From: Blattamonas nauphoetae
Taxonomy: Eukaryota; Preaxostyla; Oxymonadida
DNA length: 64,000 nucleotides
Assembly (NCBI GenBank): GCA_033064195.1
Contig: JARBJD010000213.1
Span: 1 to 64,000 of the forward strand
Direction: 5' to 3'
In this document: piece after piece, positions 12,501 to 23,764 of the stretch
How positions within the stretch are numbered: position 1 is the stretch's first letter
How the letters are laid out: each line of letters starts with the position of its first letter
The notes under the pieces: model-generated
Database searches by the model: none
Told to the model about the DNA's origin: nothing
Seen by the model: only the letters and a program-made list of their open reading frames with translations
Made by a program: the position numbers and the translations under genes

Positions 12501-15500
12501 GAAAGAGGAGAAGACGAGTTCCAAGTCACTGACGCTGTCCACACTGGCCAATCTCATCTCAATCATCCCATCTGCCAAGCCCACACCGCAACTCCACATC
12601 AACCCCTGGATCGCCACACTCTCGCTCTTCCCCAACACTGAAGCACACGAGATGGTTCGCTTCTTCCCCGCTGTGGCCGACACTCTGTTGTACGGAATGT
12701 GTTCTGACTCCCACTCTCTCCGCACACTCTGCTTCTCCCGCTTTGTGAGCACTGTGGAAAGAGTCTTCCACATCGAAGTCACCGAGCTGTCCAACACAGT
12801 CGGACCAGTGCAAGTGGACCCTTCTCTCCAAACAGCGTCTTCGCCGTCCTTCACCAACAATTCTGAACTCGCCCCCATTCTCCGACAGTACATCGACCAC
12901 TTCTTCACCAATCCGATCATGAGCGGTGGAAGGCCAGCTGCTGTTCACAGCCATATTGCGATTCTGTGGGCGAACTATCTCGACAGCATTCGATCAGCCG
13001 ATTACTCAAAGACAAGCCACGCGATGCTGCAGAGTGAAGTGCGAATCAACCATCTCCTCTTCAGCTGGTTCTTCACTTCACTCATCCACAAGTCCCTCCT
13101 TCTCCATCTCCGCGCACTCGACACTCCTTCCACATCCCCTCAACTTGCTGTCCCGCCGCCAGAAGAAGGCAAAGACCCCAAATCATCCGCCTCTCTCCTC
13201 TCCCTCGTCTCCTCCCACAACCACTCGCTCATCCCAAACGTTCTGTACGAATCACTCCGCTGTCTTCTCCAGGAATCCACCTTCTTCGTCCCCTTCCTCC
13301 TCAACTCCCAAATCGTCGGTTACGAAAACCATCTCATCGCTTTTTATCGTTCCATTGCATTGCTTCTCTGCAACATCGCCTCACTCGCTGCTCAAAGACA
13401 GTCGGCATCAGACAAGTCGAAGCAAGCCCAATCCAACCTCTCTTTCCTGCCAGCCACACTTCCTCGCAAAGACAGACACGCAATCGCCGAACTGTTCTGC
13501 CAGTTGTTGGATGTCACTGCTCCAAACCCCGTTGCGCTCAAAGCGACGTGGGCACTGCGTCTGAATGTGTACACACTGCTCGTCTCGCACGACTCGTTCT
13601 TAATGCTCGTGCTGTGCGATGAGAAGGAAGAGGAGCTGATGGCCAAGAACGAGTGGGAGAAGCGGAGGGCAGCGAGCAAACAGAAAGACGACAAAGCCAA
13701 ACCCAAATCTGACGCTCCCACCAAATTAGACAAATGGAAGCCCCACAAATCCCTCCAACTTGTTCAGCGGATGCTCCTGGACTTGTGGGAGTGTGAGATG
13801 CTCAAGTTCGGCTTCTCGTCCATCCCGCCCTCCTCCCTCCGCTACGTCGAAGCCGCACAGCCGTCCTCGCTTCTCCAATCGATCAGGCTCAGCATGCCTG
13901 TTGTCACACCAGCTGCCACCGGACTCAGGTCGTCTGCAGGCTCAGGCCCAGTCCCAACGTCTCCGAAGGGTGTTCGGACTGTTCCGAAAGAGGAGCAGAA
14001 GGAAGAGCCCAAACAGGAGCCAGTTTCGGAAGTGAAGGAAGCAACGGAGACATCCACGCCCGACCCAACCACTCCATTCGCTTCTCCCTTCGCTTCCAAA
14101 ACAGCGTCCGATCCATTCGCACCAAAAGCGGCGTCCAACCCGTTCGCTGCTGGTGCTGGAAAACAAGGCACTCCCCCAACATCGACAGCTGACATGCGCC
14201 GGACGAGTGTGATGTCGGGGCAGACACACGTTGTGAACGGCGTGGTCAAGGTCGTTCCCCCTCCGCCTCCACGCGCCAAGACACAGGCGACAGACACACC
14301 GAAGACGGGGGAAAAGAAGGAGGAGAAGACGGAAGAGAAGAAAGACGTGAAACCAGAAGAGAAGAAGGAGGAGAAGCCAGAACCGCTGAAAGAGGAGAAA
14401 CCGGCAGTGAAGAAGGAAGAGCCCAAGCCACAATCAACACCCATCCAGACACGCTCAGCATCTCGAACGCCTCAACCATCACCCCTCTCGACTCCACAGC
14501 CAGACAAAGAAGTGTCGCCGTCCTCACTCGACGACGAAAAGAAAGAGAAGGACGAAATGAGCACCATCCTCCCTCGCGACGTTGTGGCACTCCTGACCGA
14601 TCTGCACCCCTTCGCAGTGTTCCGAATTCTGCTCCAGAAACTCGATCTGGCCACCCTCCTCCATCCCCACTTCTCGTCCAACCCCGACCAGCCCATCTCC
14701 CCCAATCGCCTCCATCCTGCCCTCGACAAATCATTCCGCGCGTATCAGACAATCGCCTCACACTTCATCCTCTTCTTCCATCTCGCTCTGACCAACCTCT
14801 CGTTCATCAAACGGATGCGGCTTGCGTATGTCGCTGATTTCATCGATTGTCTCCTCTCGGCTGGGTGGATCCTGAAGAACCTTCCCCAAACTGACCTCCA
14901 TCATTATTTGGTTGATCAGATTGCGACCGAGTTGGAGAAGGACAGAGACGCAGACGAAGGCCAATCCATCCGAAACGCCATGTCGTTTGTCAAACAGCTG
15001 AAGTTCCTGACGAATCCCGACTTCATCGACAACAACCTCGCTCTCTTCTCGACCGATTCTGTCAAGCCCGTCTCTTATTACGACTCCAACCAGTTCTTCT
15101 CCGCTCTCGAAAAGGGATCGATCCCATTCGGCCAGCTCGTCAAGAAAGAGCAGACGAAGCCGACCTCGCTCTTCTTCATCAGTCAGTCGTCCGATCGGAA
15201 CAGCCTCTACTCAACCAAACTGAACCCAGCTCACGCCACAAAGGCGACACCAGATTTTGCCAAAGTGAAGGAGAAGTCCCGCACACAGCGACTCGGCTCG
15301 ACCACCGTTCGCTCGGAAAGGACATCACCCGCGTTCGAGCATCCTTCGGTCATGAGCCTCTTTGAGACATCCACGCCCACACTCAACACTCAGACCATCC
15401 CTGCATCGTCGCATCAATTCTCCTCCTCCAGTCAGCTGAAGGAGCAGCCACAACTGTCCTCCAAAAACCCTCCAAACAGCAGGCAGATGGCGATATGCCA

Positions 15501-18500
15501 CATTTTGGAACATTTAGCGTTCAGAGTTGTCCACGACTGCAGTGTGATCTGGACGCATCATCGAAACAAGAAAGTGACTGCGATGGCTGGCTGTGGGAAG
15601 GTCGATCTGGCTGATCTTGACGTGAACCTTCCGTTCACTGTGCTCTACGATTTCTTCTTTCAGAAAACGAAAGTTGTCAACAACGTCTCGTCATTCGTTC
15701 TCCCTGTTCTCTTCTCATCGCCATCTGGTGCCATCGCTCCCATCTCAACATCCACCGACGGGAAGAACCACGAACAATCGCAAGACAAGACGCTGAACTC
15801 GATCTGGAAGACACTGATCAGAAATCTCAGGACCGTCCTGTTTCAGGAAGACGTTGCGCTTCTGAACTCCACCCTCCTCTTCTACACCGTCCACACACGA
15901 CACCATCTCTTCCTTGAAATGAACGGAACGTGTCAGGCATTCGTCATGGCCATTCTGTCGGTCGTTGCGTCGAAGTCGGCGGAGTCGCTGAAGGGCGAGA
16001 TGCTTGTCATGATTGAGGGCCTTCTCAGAGCGAACACTCTCACCCAGCTCGAAGAGAACGGCCTGTCAGGAGAGGCAGACATGAACACTGTTCTGTTCTC
16101 GCGTGTGCGGATGAATCTGACTGTGGGATTGTCGGAGATGGAGGACGTTGTGAAGAACTCGTGTGACCTCTTTCTCGCGTTCGTGAAGGAGCTCAAGAAG
16201 TTCCTCAAAAGTCTCAAAAATTCAGTCCGATCACAGTCACCTGGCGACTGGAAAGTGAAGGGCTTCGAAGTTTGGACTGAAAAAGGGCAGGAAATGGCGA
16301 TCGAGCACCACGTATGTTCCTCTTTTGTTCTCATCTCTTCTCTCTGTGTCAACTGCTTGTTGTTCTCTCTCTGTCCACTGTTTCTTGTTCTCTTTCTCAG
16401 ACTTCTCCTTTCTACGAAGTTGCACACAACTTTGCCGGTCAGATGACGAAGCTCCTCAAGCGACTCGAAGCCATCAACAATCTACCGGCTGAATCTCAGT
16501 TCCAAAGGGCACGCTACCTCAGCAACATGATCAGCGAGTCTGCCTCCTTCTTCCTTCATCTCCTCCATTTCTCTCTCTTCTCTCCTCACCCTTCCCATCC
16601 ATTCACTTCCTCTCTCCCCATCATCTCCCTTTCTCCCCTTCCCTTTCCCATCCAGATACGACCTCAACCCTCTCCTCCAAGTCATGTGCTACAAGCGTCT
16701 TCGCAAGCACTGGGAGAAGACGTCCCACCTCGACACAGCCGCCACTGTCCAACTCCGAAGCAGCATGGTCATTTTCGAGATTGTGACAGAAATGATCCGA
16801 AGGGGCTTTCTGGACAAGCCAATCAACACTCGCGAGTGGACCAACCTTCTCAACGATTGCACGACGTGCGGATGGAAGCAGCTCGTCCTCGACATCATCC
16901 CAACAGCCACGTTTCTGACGAAGGAGGTGTGTTTCTTCCATCCTTCCTCATTCTCTCTCAGCGTCTGGCCGACATCTTCACTCGCGATGTCATTTCTGTC
17001 ATCATCTCCGCTAAATCGAAGCCGGGTGTCCCTCTCTTCTCCCTCCCCTCGCTCATCAGCTCCCTCATCCTCTCTGCCACCCTCTTCTCCCACGGCCCTT
17101 ACTACGAACTCTCCACTCGTGTCTATCAGCTCGTCCTTCGCCTCTGCGCGTCCATCAACGACACTCGGACGATGTCGACTGTGTATGCTGCCCTCTCCTC
17201 CACCACCGAAAACACACTCTCAGTGTACGGCCCAGACCGAGTCAGGAATCAGTATTGGCTGGTTGGCCTGCACGGGAAGGGCTTTCGACAGCTCGACAAG
17301 AAGGAGTATGTGTGGAAGACAGTCGAGTTTGAAGCGTTGGATCGGATGATGAAATTGCTTCGAGCCGAATACGCCAATCTCGTCGCGATCGCAAACAAGG
17401 AGCGACCAGAAGACGACCAAATCGCCATCAAATTCAAGCAGGGCTGCTTCGTCGAGAGTGGCCGTCTCAACCACGCCTACATCACTCGTCGGAAGGAGAT
17501 CCAGAAGAGCCTGCCGTCCAAGTCACAACCAACGAAGGAAGACGAGTCGTTCCACCAGCCCCCGCTGACTGTGTTCCCCGAGAACGAGATGACCATCCAT
17601 CTGCAGCAGGTCATCCCACAGACGCAGATGGAGCCGTTTTTGGTGGACTGTGATCCGTCACTCTCCAAACTGAGTGTCTTTGTCTTTTCGTATTCGCAGT
17701 CATTCACACTCAAGGGTCTGCTCTCCCTTTCTTCATTTTTGACTGATCTTCGTTCTCATCCTCATCTTCGTCTCGTTTCTCTTCATTCTCTCCTCTCGTC
17801 ATCTCTCTTCGTCTCTCTCCACCGCATCCTCCTTCCTTGTTTTTCTTTTCAGGCAAGTCACACGGCAACCTCGAAGAAGAATATCTCATCCAGCGAGTCA
17901 TCCGCACCAAAGATTCCCAACCAGGTGGCCTCGTTGCTGTTGAGGTGGATGTGGCTGAGACCGAAACAATCGAATACAATCCGTGCCAGCGAGGAGTGTT
18001 CGATATCGAGAAGGTGTGTCTTCTTGTCTCTCATCATCGTCACTACCATCTCGTCATCCATTCTTCGCCTCTGTCTTTTCGCTTGTTCTTCCTCTCCTCG
18101 TGCTTCTCTCCAGACAATGGCGGAGATGGCAGACAGTCTCAAGCTCCTCCCCAAAACCAGCAGTGTTCTTCGCCAGCTGAAGGGCGTGCTGGCCACAGGT
18201 GTGTTCTCCTCTCTCTCTCACTCTTACCCACAACTCCCTCACTCTCTCCACCCTCACTCACCCCACTCTCCATTCCCTCATCCTTCGCAGAGGTCAATCT
18301 TGGAATGGAAGGAATCTTGAACCTGTTCCTGCTCGACATGCCCGACCTGTCCACTCCTGTCGATAAACAACTGCTGCGGGATTCTTTCAAGGCTCTCCTG
18401 TTGCTGTGTCGACACGCGCTGACGAGCATTGCGGCTCACATCGAGCAGAGGTGTGTTCTCTGCCTTCCTCATCTCGTCCCCTCTCCTCCTCTCTCCCCTC

Positions 18501-18606
18501 CCTCTCCTCCTTCAGGTACTACACATCCTTCTCTGAAGCTTACAACCGATATTGCATCAAATGGAAGGACGAAATCGGCGACCTTCCTCTGCTTGGGAAA
18601 ATCTGA
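9573..18606 (+). CDS. DOCK-family guanine nucleotide exchange factor
   Basis: Large gene of 11 exons: 9573-9758, 9901-10173, 10273-10289, 10422-16311, 16401-16537, 16656-16926, 16962-17715, 17853-18013, 18114-18198, 18291-18450, 18516-18606. They sum exactly to 2,675 codons. Residues about 155-190 carry the pre-C2 signature (EPFFFTFALYD, compare the DOCK EP.F..LALYD box). A C2/DHR1-like region starts near residue 590 (THILFLYPQSIDF, RNILIETEIRD). A Lys/Glu/Pro/Ser-rich insert lies near 1335-1540. The C-terminal 450 residues are DHR2-like (VGLHGKGFRQLDKKEYVWKT, then FVFSYSQSFT, ending at the helix SFSEAYNRYCIKW). DOCK proteins activate Rac/Cdc42 for actin remodelling. Exon 3 is inferred: only a 17-nt exon keeps the frame between exons 2 and 4. 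The rest of the model is well supported by phase-matched introns. Confidence 0.85.
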
Positions 18607-18649
18607 CTCTCAACACTCACTCAAACACTTCTTTCTTCTCGTGTATCTT

Positions 18650-18837
18650 CATTTATTGTATTTTGTGGACATTGTGTGACACGAACCCTCCATCCTATCC
18701 ATGCTTCATTCCACTCTTATGTGTTTTCTCACTTTCTGGTTTTCAGTTTGGTTGAAAAAAGTGAAGAAAGGCGAACAAAAATTTCACATTGAGCCGCTAA
18801 ACTCACTGTGAATAAATACACAAAACCGAGTTCTGAA
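18650..18837 (+). repeat. About 190-bp repeat, copy A (DOCK 3' flank)
   Basis: Begins 44 nt after the DOCK stop (catttattgtattttgtgg) and ends gagttctgaa. An inverted, about 90% identical copy B lies at 19707-19898 and a 5'-truncated direct copy C at 20004-20148. It abuts the palindrome's left arm (18863) and seems to record how the inverted duplication formed. Confidence 0.85.
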
Positions 18838-18862
18838 ATGACGAATGATTCAGAAAAACCCG

Positions 18863-18927
18863 AACAGGAAGAAGAGTCTCTTCCGTCGAGGTCAAATGAC
18901 TTGGACGATCTTCTGAAACTGTTCTGA
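18863..18927 (+). pseudogene. Truncated 3' end of the ArfGAP gene (duplicate)
   Basis: Inverted copy of the last codons of the ArfGAP gene at 20925-22948, including the terminal residues [11 protein letters not shown] and the stop. Homology stops abruptly upstream at 18863, so this is a duplication by-product and not a gene. Confidence 0.88.
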
Positions 18928-19110
18928 TTGTCAAAATGCTTTATCAGCGAGTTCTGATTTTCTTGATTGTCTGTGTATTCATTGTTGCTCACAAAGAATC
19001 GTTTTGAAGAAAAAAAGTCGAAACTCACCAATGGACCAAAAGAATGGGGTGGAAGATCCGAATCAGATTGATCAGCCCTATATTCATATTTATTCAACAG
19101 TTCCATTGCC

Positions 19111-19646
19111 ATGCAAATGTCCGAAGCCCCTGTCAAAGAAAAAGTTGTCATCGACTGGACAGATAAAAATCTGTTCATGGATGTGAAGTGGTATTTCAGA
19201 TTGTTCTCTCTGATTTTTCGATTCTTGTGATTAGGCCAGACAACATCGGAAGCACCGTGTCAGGTGGTATCCCTGCGTGGGGTAATGGCCAGTTCAGCAA
19301 GAACATGGCCTGTGGGCTTGCGGCGTTGACTTTGGTTGGACTTGATGGACTTCATCGTTTTTATTTGGGAGACATCTGCTGCGGTCTCTGCCTCTTCTTC
19401 TCACTAGGCGGATGTTGCATTGGCCAACTGATTGATTGCTGCCGAATGGGGTCAACGGTGAAAGAACGCAACAAGAAGATCAAAAGTACCGTCAAAGAAA
19501 AAATCCGATCTCGCACCGCAGCAACCCAAGGTCAGCCTGGAATGGTTGCATATGTCCAACAACCGCAACCTTATCCCGCTCCACAGGGGTATGCTCCTCC
19601 TGGACCTGCAACCGCCATGGCTGATCCAGCCTACCCTCAGGCTTGA
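19111..19646 (+). CDS. TM2-domain protein, palindrome left copy
   Basis: Two exons (19111-19190 and 19235-19646) joined by a 44-nt intron encode 163 residues. Start is at the ATG 19111; a second ATG follows two codons later. The short N-terminal exon is hydrophilic (MSEAPVKEKVVIDW) and leads to a box KWPDNIGSTVSGGIPAWGNG that parallels the TM2 protein at 6029. The TM2 pair of helices follows, with the turn DGLHRFYLGD and the Cys/Gly-rich second helix (LGGCCIGQLIDCC). The basic linker (KERNKKIKSTVKEK) and Pro/Tyr/Ala-rich tail are as in the paralogue. It differs from the right-arm copy (20206-20741) by one residue, Thr versus Met in GST/GSM. Its start lies about 180 nt beyond the ArfGAP fragment, so its promoter was duplicated with it. 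Confidence 0.9.
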
Positions 19647-19706
19647 TGTCCGCTTTCGTCCGAACGACACAAGTTCTTGATTTTTAAGTAACCTTATGTT
19701 TTGTCG

Positions 19707-19898
19707 TTCAGAACTCGGTTTTTGTATTTATTCATAGTGAGTTTAGCGGCTCACTGTGAAACTTTTGTTCGCCTTTCTTCTCCACTTTTTTTTCAACCAA
19801 ACTGAAAACCAGAAAGTGAGAAAACACATAAGAGTGGAGTGAAGCATGGATTGGATGGAGGGTTCGTGTCACACAATGTCCACAAAATACAATAAATG
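19707..19898 (-). repeat. About 190-bp repeat, copy B (inverted)
   Basis: Inverted relative to copy A at 18650-18837 and extends to the same outer end (aataaatg). It therefore includes an inverted piece of the DOCK 3' flank. Part of it (to 19848) lies in the palindrome arm, the rest in the spacer. Confidence 0.82.
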
Positions 19899-20003
19899 TC
19901 GAGAATACAATGCATGAAAAGAGTGTTTCTGAAAACAGAACAATAGTGATGGAATGTAGGTGAGATCATGGGAGTCCACAAAGGCATACGCTCCATCGCG
20001 ATG

Positions 20004-20989
20004 CATGCTTCACTCCACTCTTATGTGTTTTCTCACTTTCTGGTTTTCAGTTTGGTTGAAAAAAAAGTGGAGAAGAAAGGCGAACAAAAGTTTCACAGTG
20101 AGCCGCTAAACTCACTATGAATAAATACAAAAACCGAGTTCTGAACGACAAAACATAAGGTTACTTAAAAATCAAGAACTTGTGTCGTTCGGACGAAAGC
20201 GGACATCAAGCCTGAGGGTAGGCTGGATCAGCCATGGCGGTTGCAGGTCCAGGAGGAGCATACCCCTGTGGAGCGGGATAAGGTTGCGGTTGTTGGACAT
20301 ATGCAACCATTCCAGGCTGACCTTGGGTTGCTGCGGTGCGAGATCGGATTTTTTCTTTGACGGTACTTTTGATCTTCTTGTTGCGTTCTTTCACCATTGA
20401 CCCCATTCGGCAGCAATCAATCAGTTGGCCAATGCAACATCCGCCTAGTGAGAAGAAGAGGCAGAGACCGCAGCAGATGTCTCCCAAATAAAAACGATGA
20501 AGTCCATCAAGTCCAACCAAAGTCAACGCCGCAAGCCCACAGGCCATGTTCTTGCTGAACTGGCCATTACCCCACGCAGGGATACCACCTGACACGGTGC
20601 TTCCGATGTTGTCTGGCCTAATCACAAGAATCGAAAAATCAGAGAGAACAATCTGAAATACCACTTCACATCCATGAACAGATTTTTATCTGTCCAGTCG
20701 ATGACAACTTTTTCTTTGACAGGGGCTTCGGACATTTGCATGGCAATGGAACTGTTGAATAAATATGAATATAGGGCTGATCAATCTGATTCGGATCTTC
20801 CACCCCATTCTTTTGGTCCATTGGTGAGTTTCGACTTTTTTTCTTCAAAACGATTCTTTGTGAGCAACAATGAATACACAGACAATCAAGAAAATCAGAA
20901 CTCGCTGATAAAGCATTTTGACAATCAGAACAGTTTCAGAAGATCGTCCAAGTCATTTGACCTCGACGGAAGAGACTCTTCTTCCTGTT
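20004..20989 (-). repeat. Right arm of 986-bp palindrome
   Basis: Reverse complement of 18863-19848. This arm is probably the original one, because its outer end lies inside the intact ArfGAP gene, while the left arm holds only a fragment of that gene. Repeat copy C occupies 20004-20148. Confidence 0.93.
20206..20741 (-). CDS. TM2-domain protein, palindrome right copy
   Basis: Mirror image of the gene at 19111-19646: exon 1 20741-20662, intron 20661-20618, exon 2 20617-20206, 163 residues, one residue different from its twin. The order ArfGAP (20925 stop), then this gene on the same strand, then repeat C probably shows the ancestral arrangement, facing the 3' end of the DOCK gene. Two almost identical genes diverging from one centre could raise dosage or be kept alike by gene conversion. 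Function is unknown, as for other TM2 proteins. Confidence 0.9.
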
Positions 20990-22948
20990 TTGGTTCTTTT
21001 TCCGTTTGTTCGTTCTTTGGAGATCTTCCCTTTGCTTTGGCTTCGTGTCTTTCCTCTCGACGAGCTCTTCGTTCAGCTCGACGCTTTTCCTTCGCTGCTC
21101 GCTTTTCTGCTTTCCTCTTCTTTCGTCTTCTCCTCCGTTCGGTAGAAGACAGCGATGACTCCTCAGAACTTGAACTTTCTTCTTCTGATTCTCTTTCCCT
21201 TCGCTTTTTGTGTTTGCGTTCGGGTTCAGAATCATTCTTCATCATTTCGTTTGTGAACACTTCAGATAGCGTTGGAGATTGGGCTGGGAGGATGTATGAT
21301 GGATCATACGGATGCGACAAAGTCTGAAAAGAAGCATAAATGAAGAAAGAATGATGGGTGAAAAAAACCTTCGATCCAGGGGAGAGTGAGGAAGATGAGC
21401 GGTTCAACTGATCAACAGGGGCGGGAGATGATGAATGTGGGGTGGATGGATGAGATGCAAAGACAACAGACACTCCCCCATTCTTTTTCGGTTCAACAAG
21501 AAAATCTTGAGGGACTGCAGGATACTGCGCGAGCGAATCGACAAGAGATGGAGAAACTTGATCAGAAGACAGCGAAGGAAGGGCATTGGGAGGTTGCTCA
21601 GTGTTGGCAGACTGAGGCGAATCGACTTGTTTGTCGACGTTGGTGAGGGATGGTTGGGGGAGTGCAGTGGCTAAGTCAGACGATGAATGCTCCAGAGGAG
21701 AGTGGTCTTGAGGTGGGGAAGGAGGGCGATAGGCGGTTGGGGGGACGTATGGCGTCGTTTGCTCGTCAAGATCGATGATGTCAGAATCTGAGTCTGAATC
21801 TTCATTCTTTGAGTCAGAATCTGATTTCGATGAAGATTTCGTCTTTTTTCTCTTTTCCTCAGATTTCTTGCCTTTCTTCGGTGTATCAAATAACTCATTG
21901 ATACCTTTCATTTTCTGCTTCTGTGCTTTTCGTTCAGCTTTCTCCATCTTTTTGTCACTTTTCTCTTCCTGTCTTTCTGTTTTCTTTTCGATTTTCTTCG
22001 TAGTTTTCTCGAGTTTTCTTTCTGCCTTTCTTTCAGCTCGTTCCTGACGTCGTTCGTGTCTTTTTTCCCGTTTCTGTTTCTTCCTTCTGCGCCTTGAATC
22101 CGACGACGAAGACTCAGATGATTCTGTTTCAGATTCACTTTCTTCTTCCTCACTCTCGCTCGATTCAACCTTCTTCTTCGATTTTCGTTTTTCCTTCTTT
22201 TGGCGTTTACTTTTGTTCTCATCGGTCTCCCTTCTCTCCAGATTCAGATACTTCAATGATGGTTTCGGGAGGAATTCGCGGGGAGGATCGGTTGAGACTA
22301 GAGCACGTAAATATGGGAGGAGAGGAACTGGCTTGACAAGTGACTGATGGACGCAGAAACAGAAAGAAACAGATGAAAGGGGATGAATAACGCACACAGC
22401 ATATTCGGGAGGCAGCGGGATATCTCTTCGTACCCACACTTTGTTCTGATATTTATTCCGAATGAACTCGGTTCGCCCACTGAGTGAAAAGGGTAAATAA
22501 CGGAAGAATGAGACCTTTGGTCACGTGGAATGGCAAAGTCTGTTGGCATGGTCGCCTCCATCACTGAATTTGCTCGATTGTTTCCCATCGTGATCATCAT
22601 CTGGAATGAGGCAAAGAAGGAAATGAAAAACATATAAAAAGTCTAACCTCCACTTGTTGCTGATTCCACACATCCATCGTGACTGACTTTACGAAAGAGT
22701 ATCTTGTGCCAAGACTTCTGTGGATTCCGCTGCAATCTGTGCATATAAAGATCCCAAAAGTGATGGATGTCCACGCTGGCTCTAGGAAAATGTGGAAATG
22801 ATAAAATTATTTAGTAGAATTTTGATGAGAACGAGAAAGTTGAACTTCTTGCTCGGCAGTCAGCACAATGTGTATTGCCTGGTTGTTCAAGAGTTTTCTC
22901 CAAGATGCTCTTGAATTTGAGTTGTAGGCGTTTGTCTTCAGATGCCAT
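20925..22948 (-). CDS. ArfGAP-domain GTPase-activating protein
   Basis: Six exons (22948-22846, 22781-22648, 22600-22515, 22479-22398, 22343-21369, 21323-20925) sum to 593 codons. Residues about 24-135 are an ArfGAP zinc finger. The CX2CX16CX2C pattern is complete across the first intron (HCADCRA, then [14 protein letters not shown]) and includes the catalytic arginine in GIHR. The conserved [10 protein letters not shown] and [13 protein letters not shown] blocks follow. The rest is a long low-complexity tail rich in Lys, Glu, Ser and Arg, with acidic serine runs and coiled-coil potential, ending DLDDLLKLF. ArfGAPs stimulate GTP hydrolysis on Arf during vesicle budding. Introns are 35-64 nt, and exon 4 (82 nt) finishes the ArfGAP domain. 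The last 65 nt are duplicated in the left palindrome arm. Its start is only about 70 nt from the divergent NlpC/P60 gene. Confidence 0.88.
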
Positions 22949-23016
22949 TGTCTCTAGATTCGGAGAAAAGAAAGATCAATGGCTCCCCTTAACTTGATTG
23001 TTATTATCGCTCTCAA

Positions 23017-23565
23017 ATGGCAATGCTTGCAGCTACTCTTGTGGCAACTGCCACTAAGATTTGTACCTCATACAAAACTGTTTACATGATTGGAGTCTTC
23101 GGTTCTCCAGTCACAACGTCGATCATCAACCAAAAACGGGCCCAATACCCCACATGGTACACTCCCGACCGTGTCGCCTTCTACAACACACTTGTTGGAA
23201 AAGGATACTTTGGATTTGATTGCGTGTGCTTTATTAAGGGAATTCTCTGGGGATGGAACGGAGACGCATCGAAGACACACGGTGGCGCTGTATACGCCTC
23301 CAACAACGTCCCAGACATTGGAGAGGATCTTATGATTACAAGATGCCATGGAGTTTCTAATACATTCAGGAACATTGCTCCGGGAGAGGCGCTCTGGCTG
23401 CAAGGACATATCGGTGTCTATCTTGGGTCAGGAAAGGGTGCCGAATGCACTCCAGCGTGGCAAAATAAGTGCCAAATTACTGCCGTTGCGAATATCGGTC
23501 CTATCAGCGGCTTGAACTCCAGAAGGTGGGCCAAACACGGAAAGCTCCCGTACGTCACCTATTAA
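23017..23565 (+). CDS. NlpC/P60-type cysteine hydrolase, probably acquired from bacteria
   Basis: Intronless, 182 residues. It resembles the phage/Firmicutes NlpC/P60-like amidase type: an N-terminal stretch with a GVFGSPVTTSIINQK box, then the nucleophile cysteine region GFDCVCFIKG, then the YASNNVPDIGED segment typical of that subfamily, and the histidine region LQGHIGVYLGSG. Cys and His spacing matches the catalytic pair. Such enzymes cut peptide bonds in bacterial peptidoglycan. The first 15 residues are hydrophobic and could be a signal peptide or part of the fold. Intronless structure among intron-rich neighbours and bacterial family identity suggest lateral transfer. A role in digesting bacteria in phagosomes or fighting them in the gut is inferred. 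It stops with TAA. Confidence 0.8.
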   Translation: MAMLAATLVATATKICTSYKTVYMIGVFGSPVTTSIINQKRAQYPTWYTPDRVAFYNTLVGKGYFGFDCVCFIKGILWGWNGDASKTHGGAVYASNNVPDIGEDLMITRCHGVSNTFRNIAPGEALWLQGHIGVYLGSGKGAECTPAWQNKCQITAVANIGPISGLNSRRWAKHGKLPYVTY

Positions 23566-23764
23566 TGTTAATACCTGTGGGAACTTGAGTTTATGTTACT
23601 TTATCATCACTGTGGAAGAGTTCACACACGTTTTTTTGTTTGAAAGCGAAGCCAGAAGGGTTAAGAGCGAAAACAGCACGAGGATGGAAAATCGGCTCAA
23701 TCATTCTAAACAAACGATTTTACAATGAAGAAAGGGTGAAATGAGAAAAGAAGAAAACGGTGCT

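Larger units (their letters stand above)
18863..19848 (+). repeat. Left arm of 986-bp palindrome
   Basis: Reverse complement of 20004-20989 with equal length. Only one substitution was noticed (in the TM2 codon giving ST versus SM). It contains an ArfGAP 3'-end fragment, a whole TM2 gene and part of the 190-bp repeat B. A 155-bp spacer (19849-20003) separates the arms. Confidence 0.93.

Noticed and set aside
18729-19178. 150-codon minus-strand frame, also seen as a plus-strand frame at 20674
   Set aside because: Antisense shadow of the ArfGAP 3' end and TM2 first exon; it appears twice only because the palindrome duplicates it.
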